The notes below the pieces were generated by a model that saw only the letters and a list, made by a program, of their open reading frames with translations, did no database searches and had not been told where the DNA came from. Positions 32,834-41,245 of a DNA stretch of 64,000 bases are shown piece by piece; positions within the stretch are counted from its first letter, which is position 1; the number at the start of each line of letters is the position of its first letter. The position numbers and the translations under genes were made by a program. The stretch is from Halarcobacter mediterraneus. Its GTDB lineage: Bacteria > Campylobacterota > Campylobacteria > Campylobacterales > Arcobacteraceae. The stretch lies in the NCBI RefSeq assembly GCF_004116625.1, contig NZ_NXIE01000006.1, positions 87,669-151,668 on the forward strand, read 5' to 3'.

Positions 32834-35301
32834 ATAAGATAAAAGTAGCACTTGCTGGACAACCAAATTGTGGTAAGTCTACAATATTTAACCTAGTAAG
32901 TGGTATCGAACAGCATATTGCAAATTACCCAGGTGTTACAGTAGATAAAAAAACAGGTTTTTTCACCTACAAAGAAAATAGAGTTGAAATGGTTGATCTA
33001 CCAGGAACATACTCTTTTAGTTCTTACTCTTTGGAAGAAAGAGTTGCTAAAGATTTTATTATAGATGAAAATCCAGATGTAATTGTAAATGTTGTTGATG
33101 CGTCAAATATAAAAAGAAATTTATATCTTACCTTTCAACTTTTAGAAATAGGAATTCCTGTTGTAGTAGTATTAAACATGATGGATGTTGCAAAAAGAAG
33201 AGGGATAGAAATTGATTCAAAAAAAATATCTCAAATGCTAAATTGTCCTGTAGTTGAAGCAAGTGGAGCAAAAGGTATTGGCGGAGAAGATATTATGACA
33301 AATATTGTAAATACTTTTTCTAAAAAAAACCAATATGAAGAATTCAAAATAAATTATGAAGAATTAGAACCACACATCTCGAATTTAGAAAATAAAATAG
33401 AAAATACACATCTTACTCAAAACAAAAGATGGCTTGCAATTAAAGCATTAGAAGGTGATACTCCAATAATTGAAAGATTAGAAAAAGAGTTTGATGATAT
33501 TCAAGATTTTGTAAAAAAAGAAGAAAATAACTTTCATGAAAAATATGATAAAGATACTGTTTCATACTTAGCTTCTTTTAGATATGACTCAGCTGATATT
33601 ATCTATCATAAAGCGATAAAAGAGAAAAATTTAGGAAAAGAAACATTAACAGATAAAGCTGATAAAATAGTATTAAATAGATTTTTAGCACTACCAATTT
33701 TAATTTTATTGATGTTTTTAGTTTATCAAATATCAATTGTATGGGGATATAAACTTACAGATTATACTTGGCCTATACTTGCAGCATTTAAAAATTTTGT
33801 AATTGATATACTTCCTGAAACAAATTTTATAGAAGTTCCATTATTAACAGATTTTGGTATTTGGATGGTAAATAGTGCAAATGCTTTAATGAATTATATT
33901 CCAATATTCTTTATTTTATTTGCCCTTATTGCAATAATGGAAGATGTAGGTTATATGCCAAGAATGGCTTTTATTTTGGATAGAGTATTTAGAAGATTTG
34001 GGCTTCATGGGCAATCCACTTTACCACTTGTATTAGGTGGTGCTATGGTTGGAGGTTGCGCTGTTCCTGGAGTAATGGCTACAAAAGGAATTGCAGATGA
34101 AAGAGCAAGAATGGCCACAATTCTTTCTGTTCCATATATGAATTGTCTAGCAAAGGTTCCATTCTACACATTATTACTAGGAGCTTTTTTCAAACCAGAT
34201 ATGGCAATAATGATGTTTTTTATCTCTACAGTAACACTATTTATTGCGATGATTGTTGCAAAATTTATTACAACTACTATTCTAAAAAATAGAGAAACTG
34301 CTCCATTTTTAATGGAACTTCCCCCTTATCATATGCCCACATTCAAGGGTGTTATAATTAGAGCAAGTCAAAGAGTTTGGGTTTATATTAAAAAAGTTGT
34401 AACTATCGTACTTGCAGTTGCAATAATTCTTTTTGCTATGCTTCAATTTCCTGGATTGAATGAAGAACAACAAGTAAAATATGATAAACAAGCAGAAAAA
34501 AGTATTAATACTTTTGATAAAAAAGCTCAAAAATCTAAATATTATTCAGAAGTTGATACAAAAGAAGAAGTATCAGCACTATTAAACTATTATGATGGTT
34601 ATAGAGGGAAAAGAATGTCTACTACTTCGAAAGAAGGTGCAGCCTCTGTTGATGAAGAATATATAGCCTTAAATGAATCATTCTTTAAATTTATTAAACC
34701 TAAAAGAGATAAAGAGGCAAGAAAAATAAATAGAGCATTAAGAAAACTTTCGACACAAAGAAAACGTATATTAAGAAATATGAAAAATGAAAAAGTAGAA
34801 AATTCTCTTTTAGGAATGGCAGGAAGAGCAATTGAACCACTTACTCAATATGCAGGCTTTGATTGGAAAATTAATGTAGCATTCTTAAGTTCATTTGCTG
34901 CAAGAGAAAGTGCTGTTGCTACTTTAGGTTCTATATATGAAAATAATAAAGCAGATGATATGAGAGCTGAAGAAGCTTTGGCTTTAAATAGTGGATATAC
35001 ACCTCTTCATGCAGCTGCAATAATTATTTTTATGATATTAACTCCACCTTGTATTGCAACAATGATAGTTGTAAAGATGCAAACAAATAGTTATAAGTGG
35101 ATGATATTTGCTATATTTTTTCCTGTATTTTTAGGAATTATAATATCTTCTATGATATTTACCTTTGGCTCACTTGCTCAACTTACAGGATTAGAAGCTA
35201 TGACTTATTTTTATTTTACAGTCTTAAGTATAGCTATTATAATTGGACTATTCCCTAATAAAAATATAAATTGGAAAGGAGGATTAAAATCCAAAGTATA
35301 A
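32830..35301 (+). CDS. feoB: FeoB, ferrous iron transporter
   Basis: The 823-residue protein has an N-terminal G domain with G1 AGQPNCGKST (about 8-17), G3 DLPGTYSF and G4 NMMD, followed by a membrane domain with the two FeoB gate regions. Between membrane segments, about residues 545-660, is a charged helical stretch (KYDKQAEKSINTFDKKAQ onward), longer than in many homologues. It imports ferrous iron at the cytoplasmic membrane. It is the last gene of the feo transcript; a secreted protein gene follows after 48 bases. Confidence 0.95.
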   Translation: MNKIKVALAGQPNCGKSTIFNLVSGIEQHIANYPGVTVDKKTGFFTYKENRVEMVDLPGTYSFSSYSLEERVAKDFIIDENPDVIVNVVDASNIKRNLYLTFQLLEIGIPVVVVLNMMDVAKRRGIEIDSKKISQMLNCPVVEASGAKGIGGEDIMTNIVNTFSKKNQYEEFKINYEELEPHISNLENKIENTHLTQNKRWLAIKALEGDTPIIERLEKEFDDIQDFVKKEENNFHEKYDKDTVSYLASFRYDSADIIYHKAIKEKNLGKETLTDKADKIVLNRFLALPILILLMFLVYQISIVWGYKLTDYTWPILAAFKNFVIDILPETNFIEVPLLTDFGIWMVNSANALMNYIPIFFILFALIAIMEDVGYMPRMAFILDRVFRRFGLHGQSTLPLVLGGAMVGGCAVPGVMATKGIADERARMATILSVPYMNCLAKVPFYTLLLGAFFKPDMAIMMFFISTVTLFIAMIVAKFITTTILKNRETAPFLMELPPYHMPTFKGVIIRASQRVWVYIKKVVTIVLAVAIILFAMLQFPGLNEEQQVKYDKQAEKSINTFDKKAQKSKYYSEVDTKEEVSALLNYYDGYRGKRMSTTSKEGAASVDEEYIALNESFFKFIKPKRDKEARKINRALRKLSTQRKRILRNMKNEKVENSLLGMAGRAIEPLTQYAGFDWKINVAFLSSFAARESAVATLGSIYENNKADDMRAEEALALNSGYTPLHAAAIIIFMILTPPCIATMIVVKMQTNSYKWMIFAIFFPVFLGIIISSMIFTFGSLAQLTGLEAMTYFYFTVLSIAIIIGLFPNKNINWKGGLKSKV

Positions 35302-35349
35302 AAAATAAAAACCACAACTTAAAATTTAATCAAATAAAAGGAGAAAAAA

Positions 35350-35649
35350 ATGAAAAAGATTTTACTTAGTTTAGCTTTTGTAGCTAGTTCAATGTTTGCA
35401 CATACTGCAATTATGAGTTGTTTTGATAATGGTGATGGAACTATTACTTGCGAAGGTGGTTTCAGTGATGGAAGTAGTGCTAGTGGTGTTAAATTTCATA
35501 TTTTACAAGATGGTAAAGAAGTTTATAATACAAAAATGAATGAAGACAGTGAAGTAACATTTGAAAAACCATCAGGGGAATATACTGCAGTTTTTGATTC
35601 TGGAGAAGGTCATCAAGTACATGTAAAAGGTTCAGATATAACTGAATAA
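35350..35649 (+). CDS. small periplasmic protein downstream of feoB
   Basis: The 99-residue protein has a signal peptide ending at about residue 18 (MFAHTAI) and an Ig-like/beta-sandwich mature part with two Cys (MSCFDNGDGTITC) and a GHQVHV segment. After cleavage the mature N-terminus begins with His, which together with the later His residues could bind a metal, as in many DUF4198/NikM-type proteins. Its neighbour is a DUF4198 protein. Function unknown. Confidence 0.65.
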   Translation: MKKILLSLAFVASSMFAHTAIMSCFDNGDGTITCEGGFSDGSSASGVKFHILQDGKEVYNTKMNEDSEVTFEKPSGEYTAVFDSGEGHQVHVKGSDITE

Positions 35650-35654
35650 TAAAA

Positions 35655-35684
35655 AATCAACCTTAAGATAACTTAAGGTTGATT
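35655..35684 (+). terminator. terminator after the small periplasmic protein gene
   Basis: AATCAACCTTAAG, loop ATAA and CTTAAGGTTGATT make a perfect 13-bp stem five bases past the stop. It separates the feo transcript from the Fur-box-controlled DUF4198 gene. Confidence 0.7.
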
Positions 35685-35690
35685 ATTATA

Positions 35691-35705
35691 TGATATTAAT
35701 TATCA
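35691..35705. promoter_or_regulatory. Fur box before the DUF4198 gene
   Basis: TGATATTAATTATCA differs at one position from the 7-1-7 palindrome and lies 19 bases before the start codon, just after a terminator. Confidence 0.7.
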
Positions 35706-35723
35706 ATATCTTAAGGAGAATTT

Positions 35724-36545
35724 ATGAATAAAACTATTTTAAGTACAGTAGTTGCAACAGCAGTTTTAGCAACAAGTGCATTTGCTCATTTTCAAATGCT
35801 TTATACTCCAAATACAGCATTAACAAAAGGTAAAACCATAGAATTAAGACATGTGTTTACTCATCCTTTTGCAGATGAACATACAATGGATATGGGAAAA
35901 CAGCATGACAGTAAAAAACTAGCTGATGTTGAAGAATTTTATGTAATAAATAAAGGCAAAAAAACTGATTTAAAAAAGAGTTTAAAAGAAATTACTTTTA
36001 AAGGCAATCATAATTCAGGTCATGCTTATGCTTCTAAATACAAAGCAAGAAGAATGGGAGATCATATTTTAGTAATGAAACCAGCTCCATACTTTGAAGC
36101 AAATGAAGATGCATATATTCAACAAATCACTAAAACTATAGTTAATGTAGCAGGAGCACCTACTGATTGGGATGCAGAATTAGGTTTGAAAGCAGAAATT
36201 GTACCTTTAACTAAACCTTATTCTATTTGGGAAGGTGGAAGTTTCACAGGAATTGTAAAATCTAATGGGAAACCTGTACCTTTTGCAGAAATAGAAGTTG
36301 AATATTTAAATAGAGATGTTGATTTAAAAAATAATAAAATGGGAAAAGCTTATGTTAAAGCACCTCAGGACTCATTTGTTACAATGGGTATAAAAGCTAA
36401 TAAAGATGGAGAATTTACCTTTTCAATTCCTAAGGCAGGGTTTTGGGGATTTTGCGCACTTGGTGCAGGTTCAGACAAAGAATATAAAGGTAAAGAACTA
36501 AGCCAAGATGCTGTTATTTGGGTAGAAGCAAAACCTATGAAATAA
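35724..36545 (+). CDS. DUF4198 periplasmic protein
   Basis: The 273-residue protein has a signal peptide ending FAHFQ, placing His at the mature N-terminus, and the DUF4198 pattern LTKGKTIELRHVFTHPFADEHTMDM with several His. A second beta domain (about 175-273; GGSFTGIVKSNGKPVPFAEIEVEY, FWGFCALGAG) follows. DUF4198/NikM-like proteins are periplasmic components of metal uptake. The Fur box before it and position after feoB suggest an iron role here, but the ligand is not shown by sequence. Confidence 0.82.
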   Translation: MNKTILSTVVATAVLATSAFAHFQMLYTPNTALTKGKTIELRHVFTHPFADEHTMDMGKQHDSKKLADVEEFYVINKGKKTDLKKSLKEITFKGNHNSGHAYASKYKARRMGDHILVMKPAPYFEANEDAYIQQITKTIVNVAGAPTDWDAELGLKAEIVPLTKPYSIWEGGSFTGIVKSNGKPVPFAEIEVEYLNRDVDLKNNKMGKAYVKAPQDSFVTMGIKANKDGEFTFSIPKAGFWGFCALGAGSDKEYKGKELSQDAVIWVEAKPMK

Positions 36546-36576
36546 TAAGACTATCTTATAAAAAACTTATTCAAAA

Positions 36577-36603
36577 ATATATAGGAGATTCTCTCCTATA
36601 TAT
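36577..36603 (+). terminator. terminator after the DUF4198 gene
   Basis: ATATATAGGAGA, TTC and TCTCCTATATAT form a perfect 12-bp hairpin 31 bases past the stop. The remainder of the gap to 36731 shows no other feature. Confidence 0.6.
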
Positions 36604-36731
36604 AACTATTTAATTTATAAATTTCAAAAAAAATAAAATAAAATATTTAAATTTAAGTATTCACAAAGTTAAGAAACTATAGTATTCTTTTTCAATATTG
36701 ATTATCAACATTATGCGAAAAGGATTACTAC

Positions 36732-36986
36732 TTGAAAAATGTAACTGAACCAGAAAGATACTTTATAATTAGCGACTTTGAAGAAGGTTGGGGAATGGAA
36801 GAAGTACAATGTGAAGAACAACTTTATGACTATTGTGTTGAAGCATTATTTATTCCTGAAGATAAAATAGAAGAATTAAATATGAATGATTCTTATAGTT
36901 TAGAAGTTACACTTAACAATATAGAGCTTGAAGACTTAGGTGAAGACTGGTATGTAAATTTAATGAAAATATCAAAAGATAGTTAA
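36732..36986 (+). CDS. small acidic hypothetical protein
   Basis: Eighty-four residues, strongly acidic (many Glu and Asp), with no signal peptide or membrane segment. The start codon is TTG, with AAAGGA seven bases before it; no in-frame ATG is near. The pattern (YFIISDFEEGWGMEEVQCEEQLYDYCVEA) has two Cys and no family I recognise. It ends at a bidirectional terminator shared with the gene on the other strand. Confidence 0.55.
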   Translation: MKNVTEPERYFIISDFEEGWGMEEVQCEEQLYDYCVEALFIPEDKIEELNMNDSYSLEVTLNNIELEDLGEDWYVNLMKISKDS

Positions 36987-37015
36987 AATAAACTCGCTTA
37001 CTACGAGTTTATTTT
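36985..37015. terminator. bidirectional terminator between convergent genes
   Basis: AAAATAAACTCG, loop CTTACTA and CGAGTTTATTTT form a 12-bp stem flanked by A-runs and T-runs. It overlaps the stop codons of both flanking genes and so ends both transcripts. Confidence 0.8.
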
Positions 37016-37245
37016 TGTTCTTCAGTATTTTCTTCTATTCTTTTAACTTCTTTAGTTTTATTTTTTTTCGAATCATACAAGAATGTATGCCATAAAGCAA
37101 AACCACAAAAAGCAGCTCCTGCAATAACATGAGCTCTTTTTGCCGTCTTATTTTTCATAAAAAGAGATGTTGCAACAGTTACACCTAAGGTTGCTGTCAT
37201 TCCTATTTTAGCTGCTTCTCTTTTTAACTCTGTATCAAATTCCAT
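37009..37245 (-). CDS. small membrane protein of the iron cluster
   Basis: Seventy-eight residues with two hydrophobic segments (about 13-30 and 38-56) and a Lys/Glu-rich tail. The hydrophobic part resembles the N-terminus of the SpoIIAA-like protein at 29320. It is translated from within the preceding 39-residue gene (11-base overlap), both downstream of a perfect Fur box. No known family; it is a candidate membrane component of the adjacent ferrosome-like system. Confidence 0.62.
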   Translation of the reverse strand: MEFDTELKREAAKIGMTATLGVTVATSLFMKNKTAKRAHVIAGAAFCGFALWHTFLYDSKKNKTKEVKRIEENTEEQK

Positions 37246-37354
37246 TTTTTATTTTCCTCTTTTTACGTTTTTGAATCTTCTTTGAAGTTTTCTCCAAAGT
37301 TTTCATTGTAATTGCTACAGTTAAAACACTTGCTAATGGTAATAAAAAAGGCAT
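37235..37354 (-). CDS. 39-residue hydrophobic-basic microprotein
   Basis: An ATG (37354-37352) with a strong CAGGAG site opens a frame whose product is a hydrophobic helix (MPFLLPLASVLTVAITM) followed by a Lys/Arg-rich tail. It ends inside the next gene, overlapping its start by 11 bases. It is the first gene after a perfect Fur box and is likely to be induced by iron limitation. No family known. Confidence 0.65.
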   Translation of the reverse strand: MPFLLPLASVLTVAITMKTLEKTSKKIQKRKKRKIKNGI

Positions 37355-37364
37355 TATAAACTCC

Positions 37365-37379
37365 TGATAATAATTATCA
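37365..37379. promoter_or_regulatory. perfect 7-1-7 Fur box
   Basis: TGATAATAATTATCA is an exact odd-centred palindrome, ten bases before the 39-residue gene and overlapping its ribosome-site region. Confidence 0.82.
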
Positions 37380-37411
37380 ATAATTATAGCTTGAAAAACT
37401 TTAAATATTTC

Positions 37412-37426
37412 TGATAATTATTATCA
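37412..37426. promoter_or_regulatory. perfect 7-1-7 Fur box
   Basis: TGATAATTATTATCA is a second exact copy, 47 bases from the first, between the P-type ATPase stop codon and the microprotein operon. Two boxes suggest strong repression. Confidence 0.82.
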
Positions 37427-37436
37427 ATCTAGAAAT

Positions 37437-39548
37437 TTAATTTGTTTTTATCCCTTTTATTGAGTTTAATAATAACCCTATGGTAGTACCATTATGTAAT
37501 ACTGCTGTTTGTATTGGAGAAAAGAATCCAAAAGTAGCACCTGCTAAAATAATAGAATTAATTCCTACTGTAGCATTAAAATTTTTATTAATTAAACTCA
37601 TAGTGTTATTTGCTATTTCTTTTGCTTCTACAACTGCTGCAATATCATCTTTAAGTAAACTTACATCAGCTGTAGCCTTTGCTATATCAGCACCCCTACT
37701 CATAGATATTCCAATATGAGAAGAAATTAAAGCTGGAGCATCATTTATTCCGTCTCCAACAAAAGCAACTTTTTTACCTTCATTCATAAGATCTTTTATA
37801 ATATTAGCCTTATCTGTTGGTAAAAGTTCTGCTCTAACCTCATCAATATCAAGTTCTTCTGCAATTAATTCTGCTTTTCTTTTAGTATCCCCTGTTAACA
37901 TAATTATATGTTTTACACCAAGTTTTCTAAGTTTTTGAATTGAGTCTTTTGTGTTTTCTCTAATATTATCAGCAAGACCTATTGTTCCTAGTAATTTTCC
38001 ATCAAAACCAATATATAAAAGAGTTTTCCCATCTTCTAAACATTTTTCAATTTTATCTTTATGCTCACTAAAATCAATTTTTTCATCATCTTCTAAGAAA
38101 TGTCTACTACCAATAATAACAGATTTACCTTCAACTTCTGTTTTCACTCCATGGGCAACAATGAACTCTACTTCTTCATGGTGCATATGAATAAAACCCT
38201 TTTCTTTTGCAGCTTTTACAACAGCTTCTGCTACAGGATGAAAATAATGTTCTTCTGCTGAAGCTGTTAAATTTAAAACATCTTCTTCAGACCATTCTTT
38301 ATCAAAAGAATTTACTGAAATAACTTCTAATTGTCCTTCTGTTAAAGTTCCTGTTTTATCAAAAACAAAAGTATCAGCACTATTTAAAGCTTCTATTGAT
38401 TTTGCACCTTTAATCATTATTCCATTTTTACCAGCTTTAGAAATACTTGATTTAAAAGCAACTGGTGTGGCAAGTTTTAAAGCACAAGAGTAGTCAGCTT
38501 GTAAAACAGATGCTGTAGCTTCAAAATCTCTATTAATAGCATATGCAAGCCCTGATAAACCTAAAGTTACAGGTACTAATTTATCCGCTAATTTTGTTGC
38601 TTTTAGTTGAACTGAAGACTTTTCATTTAGTGAGTTTTCAATATAATGTCTAATTCTTTGCATTGCAGTATTAGCCCCAACATACTCAGCCCAAATTCTA
38701 AGCCTTCCCTCTTCTACTATAGTTCCAGAAATAACCCTATCACCTCTGGCTTTCATAATTGGTTCAGCTTCACCTGTCATAGAAACTTCATTAACACTTC
38801 CACTACCTTCAATAATATGCCCATCTACAGGGATTGTATTTCCAATAGCAACTACTACTATATCACCAATATTAATATCTTTACTTTTTATTAAAACTTC
38901 AGTGACCTTACCATCAATTTCTCTTTCTACCCAAGCTTCTTCTACATTTGGTTTAGACAACTCTTTTAATAAATCATCACTTTTATGAACGGTAGTTTCT
39001 TCAATATACTCTCCAAGTTCTAACATTGCATTTGTAGAGTTTGCAGCTAAATAATCCTTTCTATAAATAGAAATTCCTATTGCTGCACTTTCTAAAACTC
39101 TAGAAGTTAAACCATCTTTAAATAACTCTTTAGTACCATCAATTAAAACTGGATAAGAAGCACCTAAAGTTACTGCCATTTTTGAGAGGTCTGTAGAAAC
39201 TAATTGTTCTGCAACAATTGCAGAACTTGCAATTACTGTTCTTTTAATACTTGGTTTTTCATCACTAATGCATGATACACAAACAGATGCTGTGTCCTCA
39301 CAAGAACTTAATAAATCATCAAGATTTAAACTCAATAATTTTTCTTCTATTTTATTACATACACTATCATCTCCAAAAGTAAATACAATACTATTTGCTT
39401 TTGAATTTACTCTAACACTTTCTACACCAGATATTCTTTCTAAGTTTGTTTTTAAAATATTAGAATCAATATACTCTTCTTCTAATAAAGAAAACTTATA
39501 TCTAGCCCGTGTAGGAGTTGAATGTACTTTTTTGAATTTATTACTCAT
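37437..39548 (-). CDS. P1B-type metal ATPase with SCA membrane motif, FezB-like
   Basis: The 703-residue protein has all P-type signatures: TGEAEP (about 258-263), phosphorylation DKTGT with Asp397, TGDTKRK and GDGINDAP. The membrane metal motif is SCA (354-356) in place of CPC or SPC, which I recall as the P1B-6 group that includes ferrosome FezB. The N-terminus has an HMA-like region starting STPTRARYKF, with Cys83, Cys90 and Cys93 but no canonical GMTCxxC. It ends with LHNGTTIGLLLNS. Last gene of a six-gene operon, with small membrane proteins and a ferritin-like protein; likely moves iron into a membrane compartment. The substrate is inferred. Confidence 0.85.
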   Translation of the reverse strand: MSNKFKKVHSTPTRARYKFSLLEEEYIDSNILKTNLERISGVESVRVNSKANSIVFTFGDDSVCNKIEEKLLSLNLDDLLSSCEDTASVCVSCISDEKPSIKRTVIASSAIVAEQLVSTDLSKMAVTLGASYPVLIDGTKELFKDGLTSRVLESAAIGISIYRKDYLAANSTNAMLELGEYIEETTVHKSDDLLKELSKPNVEEAWVEREIDGKVTEVLIKSKDINIGDIVVVAIGNTIPVDGHIIEGSGSVNEVSMTGEAEPIMKARGDRVISGTIVEEGRLRIWAEYVGANTAMQRIRHYIENSLNEKSSVQLKATKLADKLVPVTLGLSGLAYAINRDFEATASVLQADYSCALKLATPVAFKSSISKAGKNGIMIKGAKSIEALNSADTFVFDKTGTLTEGQLEVISVNSFDKEWSEEDVLNLTASAEEHYFHPVAEAVVKAAKEKGFIHMHHEEVEFIVAHGVKTEVEGKSVIIGSRHFLEDDEKIDFSEHKDKIEKCLEDGKTLLYIGFDGKLLGTIGLADNIRENTKDSIQKLRKLGVKHIIMLTGDTKRKAELIAEELDIDEVRAELLPTDKANIIKDLMNEGKKVAFVGDGINDAPALISSHIGISMSRGADIAKATADVSLLKDDIAAVVEAKEIANNTMSLINKNFNATVGINSIILAGATFGFFSPIQTAVLHNGTTIGLLLNSIKGIKTN

Positions 39549-39564
39549 ACTCTATTCTTATTTT

Positions 39565-39924
39565 CTATTTAGATTCCATTTGTGCTTTTGCATCTTCATA
39601 TCTTTCTTTTAATTCTTCCATTCCAGCTTGAAATAGTTCACTCCCTTTTGATGCTGCTTTAAAAATAGTTTCTTGAGCATTTTTATTAGTTAAAAGAAAA
39701 GTCACTGCTGCTCCAATTAAAGCTCCTTTTACGAAATCTCCATTTGTAAAAACACTTTGTGATTGAGTATTTGTAGTATTTATAGGATTTTGATTTTGAT
39801 CTATATTAGTTTGCTGATTAATATATGGATTTTGTTCTAATTGTGTATTTTGAATATTATCAACTGCTCTTGTACTATTGATATCTGTGTTATACCTATT
39901 CATATTATTATTTTGATTATTCAT
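39565..39924 (-). CDS. YtxH-like small membrane protein with Asn/Gln-rich N-terminus
   Basis: I start at the ATG at 39924, which overlaps the preceding gene by eight bases and has GAGGG upstream, over a TTG at 39939. The 119 residues comprise a disordered Asn/Gln-rich part (about 1-60), a Gly/Ala membrane helix (FVKGALIGAAVTFLL) and a YtxH-like amphipathic tail (TNKNAQETIFKAASKGSELF). Small Gly/Ala membrane proteins of this sort accompany P1B-6 ATPases in ferrosome clusters. Confidence 0.68.
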   Translation of the reverse strand: MNNQNNNMNRYNTDINSTRAVDNIQNTQLEQNPYINQQTNIDQNQNPINTTNTQSQSVFTNGDFVKGALIGAAVTFLLTNKNAQETIFKAASKGSELFQAGMEELKERYEDAKAQMESK

Positions 39925-40285
39925 TACTTCCCTCTTCAATTAAATTTTTATTATCTTCTATCGATGTACACTTCTTTTCTAATTTATCATCAAGTAATTC
40001 AACAGCATAAATTCCTGCCATTCCAACACTTGCAGCTGTTAAAGCTTTAAAAAAACCATTTCTTTGTCCAAGGTAATTTGCAGTAGCAATAGCAGCTCCC
40101 GTTGCTATTGCTCCTTGAGATGTTCTTTTTACAGTATCTTTAACTGCTTCTTTTGAACTTATCTTTTCTTCTTTTGCTTTTTTGTAGTTTATTGTTCCTG
40201 AGATTATTGCTGAAGCAACTGCTCCACTTACAATATGTCCAACTACATTTCTAGGTTCTCCAGTATTAATAATTGCATCTGCCAT
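39917..40285 (-). CDS. Gly/Ala-rich membrane protein of the iron cluster
   Basis: The 122-residue protein has a Gly/Ala/Ser helix (about 15-35; VGHIVSGAVASAIISG), a Lys-rich loop, and two further hydrophobic helices (about 57-70 and 78-97; ALTAASVGMAGIYAVELL). The small-residue membrane helices resemble those of MamC-type magnetosome proteins in composition only. Its start overlaps the stop of the preceding gene. Function unknown; likely a compartment membrane protein. Confidence 0.63.
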   Translation of the reverse strand: MADAIINTGEPRNVVGHIVSGAVASAIISGTINYKKAKEEKISSKEAVKDTVKRTSQGAIATGAAIATANYLGQRNGFFKALTAASVGMAGIYAVELLDDKLEKKCTSIEDNKNLIEEGSNE

Positions 40286-40557
40286 TAATTTTCCTTATCT
40301 TTATCTTCTATAGTTTTTTCTTCTTTATTATTTGCTATTGCCGTTTTTTCTTTTCTTTCTTTAATACAATCAGCAGTAGCATTAATTGTTTGCTTCACTT
40401 CACTAACTGCTTCTTTCCCTTTTTCTAAAGAATCATTTGCAACATCTTTCGATTTATTAAAAAACTTATTTGCTTTTTCTTTTAACTTATCTGATTTATT
40501 ATATGCAACTACTGCTCCTGCTCCTACTGCTAATCCTAATACAAATGGTAATGCCAT
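40285..40557 (-). CDS. single-span membrane protein with long amphipathic tail
   Basis: Ninety residues: a Gly/Ala-rich membrane helix (MALPFVLGLAVGAGAVVAY) and a highly charged helical tail of about 65 residues with KxxxD/E repeats, similar in layout to YtxH and to apolipoprotein-like membrane-shaping tails. It is packed tightly between the ferritin-like gene and the Gly-rich gene. Confidence 0.63.
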   Translation of the reverse strand: MALPFVLGLAVGAGAVVAYNKSDKLKEKANKFFNKSKDVANDSLEKGKEAVSEVKQTINATADCIKERKEKTAIANNKEEKTIEDKDKEN

Positions 40558-40560
40558 GAT

Positions 40561-41244
40561 TTACTCCTTATTATTTTTTTCTAAATAAACATTAAAAAAT
40601 GCGATTAAAGCCGCTCCAAATGCTGCTCCACCAAGCATCGAAATATTAAGCTTAGAGAATAGTTCAGCTAATTTATTTTGATCAACATTACCTGACATAA
40701 GATCATCAAATAAACCTTGATACTCCCCTAACTTTTCCATAAGTAAGTCTTGATTAAAACCTGAAGTTTGATTATTAGAAGAACTTGTATAATACTTTAT
40801 AACACAATCTCTAAAAGCAGGAAGATGGTTATTATATGAAGCTGCTTGTAATTTATATAAAACATCTTTTATATCTTCATCTTCTGCATGTTGCAATAAA
40901 TTTTCATACATTGCAATATTTTTTATTTCACCTGCAACACCAAGTTCACAAGCTTCAATATAACTATTAGGCACCTCAACCTTATCAGCCCAATTATTAA
41001 CTGGTACAGGAACTTGATATTTTTCTAAAAGAACAATTAAAGCAGAATAATGTCTTGCTTCAGCTTCACGAATATTAATAAAAGGTAAAAGAGAACCAAA
41101 TTTTTCAATTATTGCCGAATAAGTTTCATAAGCTTTAAATTCATCATAAACAGCAATTCTTAAAATCTGACTTCTTACTTCTTGTTCATTATTTAGATCA
41201 ATTCTTTGTCCAACTAATAAGTCTTCATCAAAATTAGTTTCCAA
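40561..41244 (-). CDS. membrane-anchored ferritin-like diiron protein
   Basis: The 227-residue protein has a four-helix ferritin-like domain (about 20-150) with the ligands placed as in diiron proteins: Glu in YDEFKAYE, Glu and His in REAEARH, Glu in VAGEIKN, and His in SYNNHLPAF. The C-terminus (about 200-220: LGGAAFGAALIAFF) is a membrane helix. A ferritin domain held to a membrane next to a metal-pumping ATPase suggests iron oxidation at the membrane of a storage compartment. The gene ends three bases before the next and starts one base after the HMA-like gene. Confidence 0.8.
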   Translation of the reverse strand: METNFDEDLLVGQRIDLNNEQEVRSQILRIAVYDEFKAYETYSAIIEKFGSLLPFINIREAEARHYSALIVLLEKYQVPVPVNNWADKVEVPNSYIEACELGVAGEIKNIAMYENLLQHAEDEDIKDVLYKLQAASYNNHLPAFRDCVIKYYTSSSNNQTSGFNQDLLMEKLGEYQGLFDDLMSGNVDQNKLAELFSKLNISMLGGAAFGAALIAFFNVYLEKNNKE

Positions 41245-41245
41245 T

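Noticed and set aside
36690..36731. A Fur box before the 84-residue acidic protein (TTGATTATCAACATTA).
   Set aside because: Too many differences from the 7-1-7 palindrome found at the other sites.
39268..39612. A 114-residue plus-strand frame opposite the P1B ATPase N-terminus.
   Set aside because: It lies wholly antisense to a well-supported gene, has no ribosome site and no recognisable domain.
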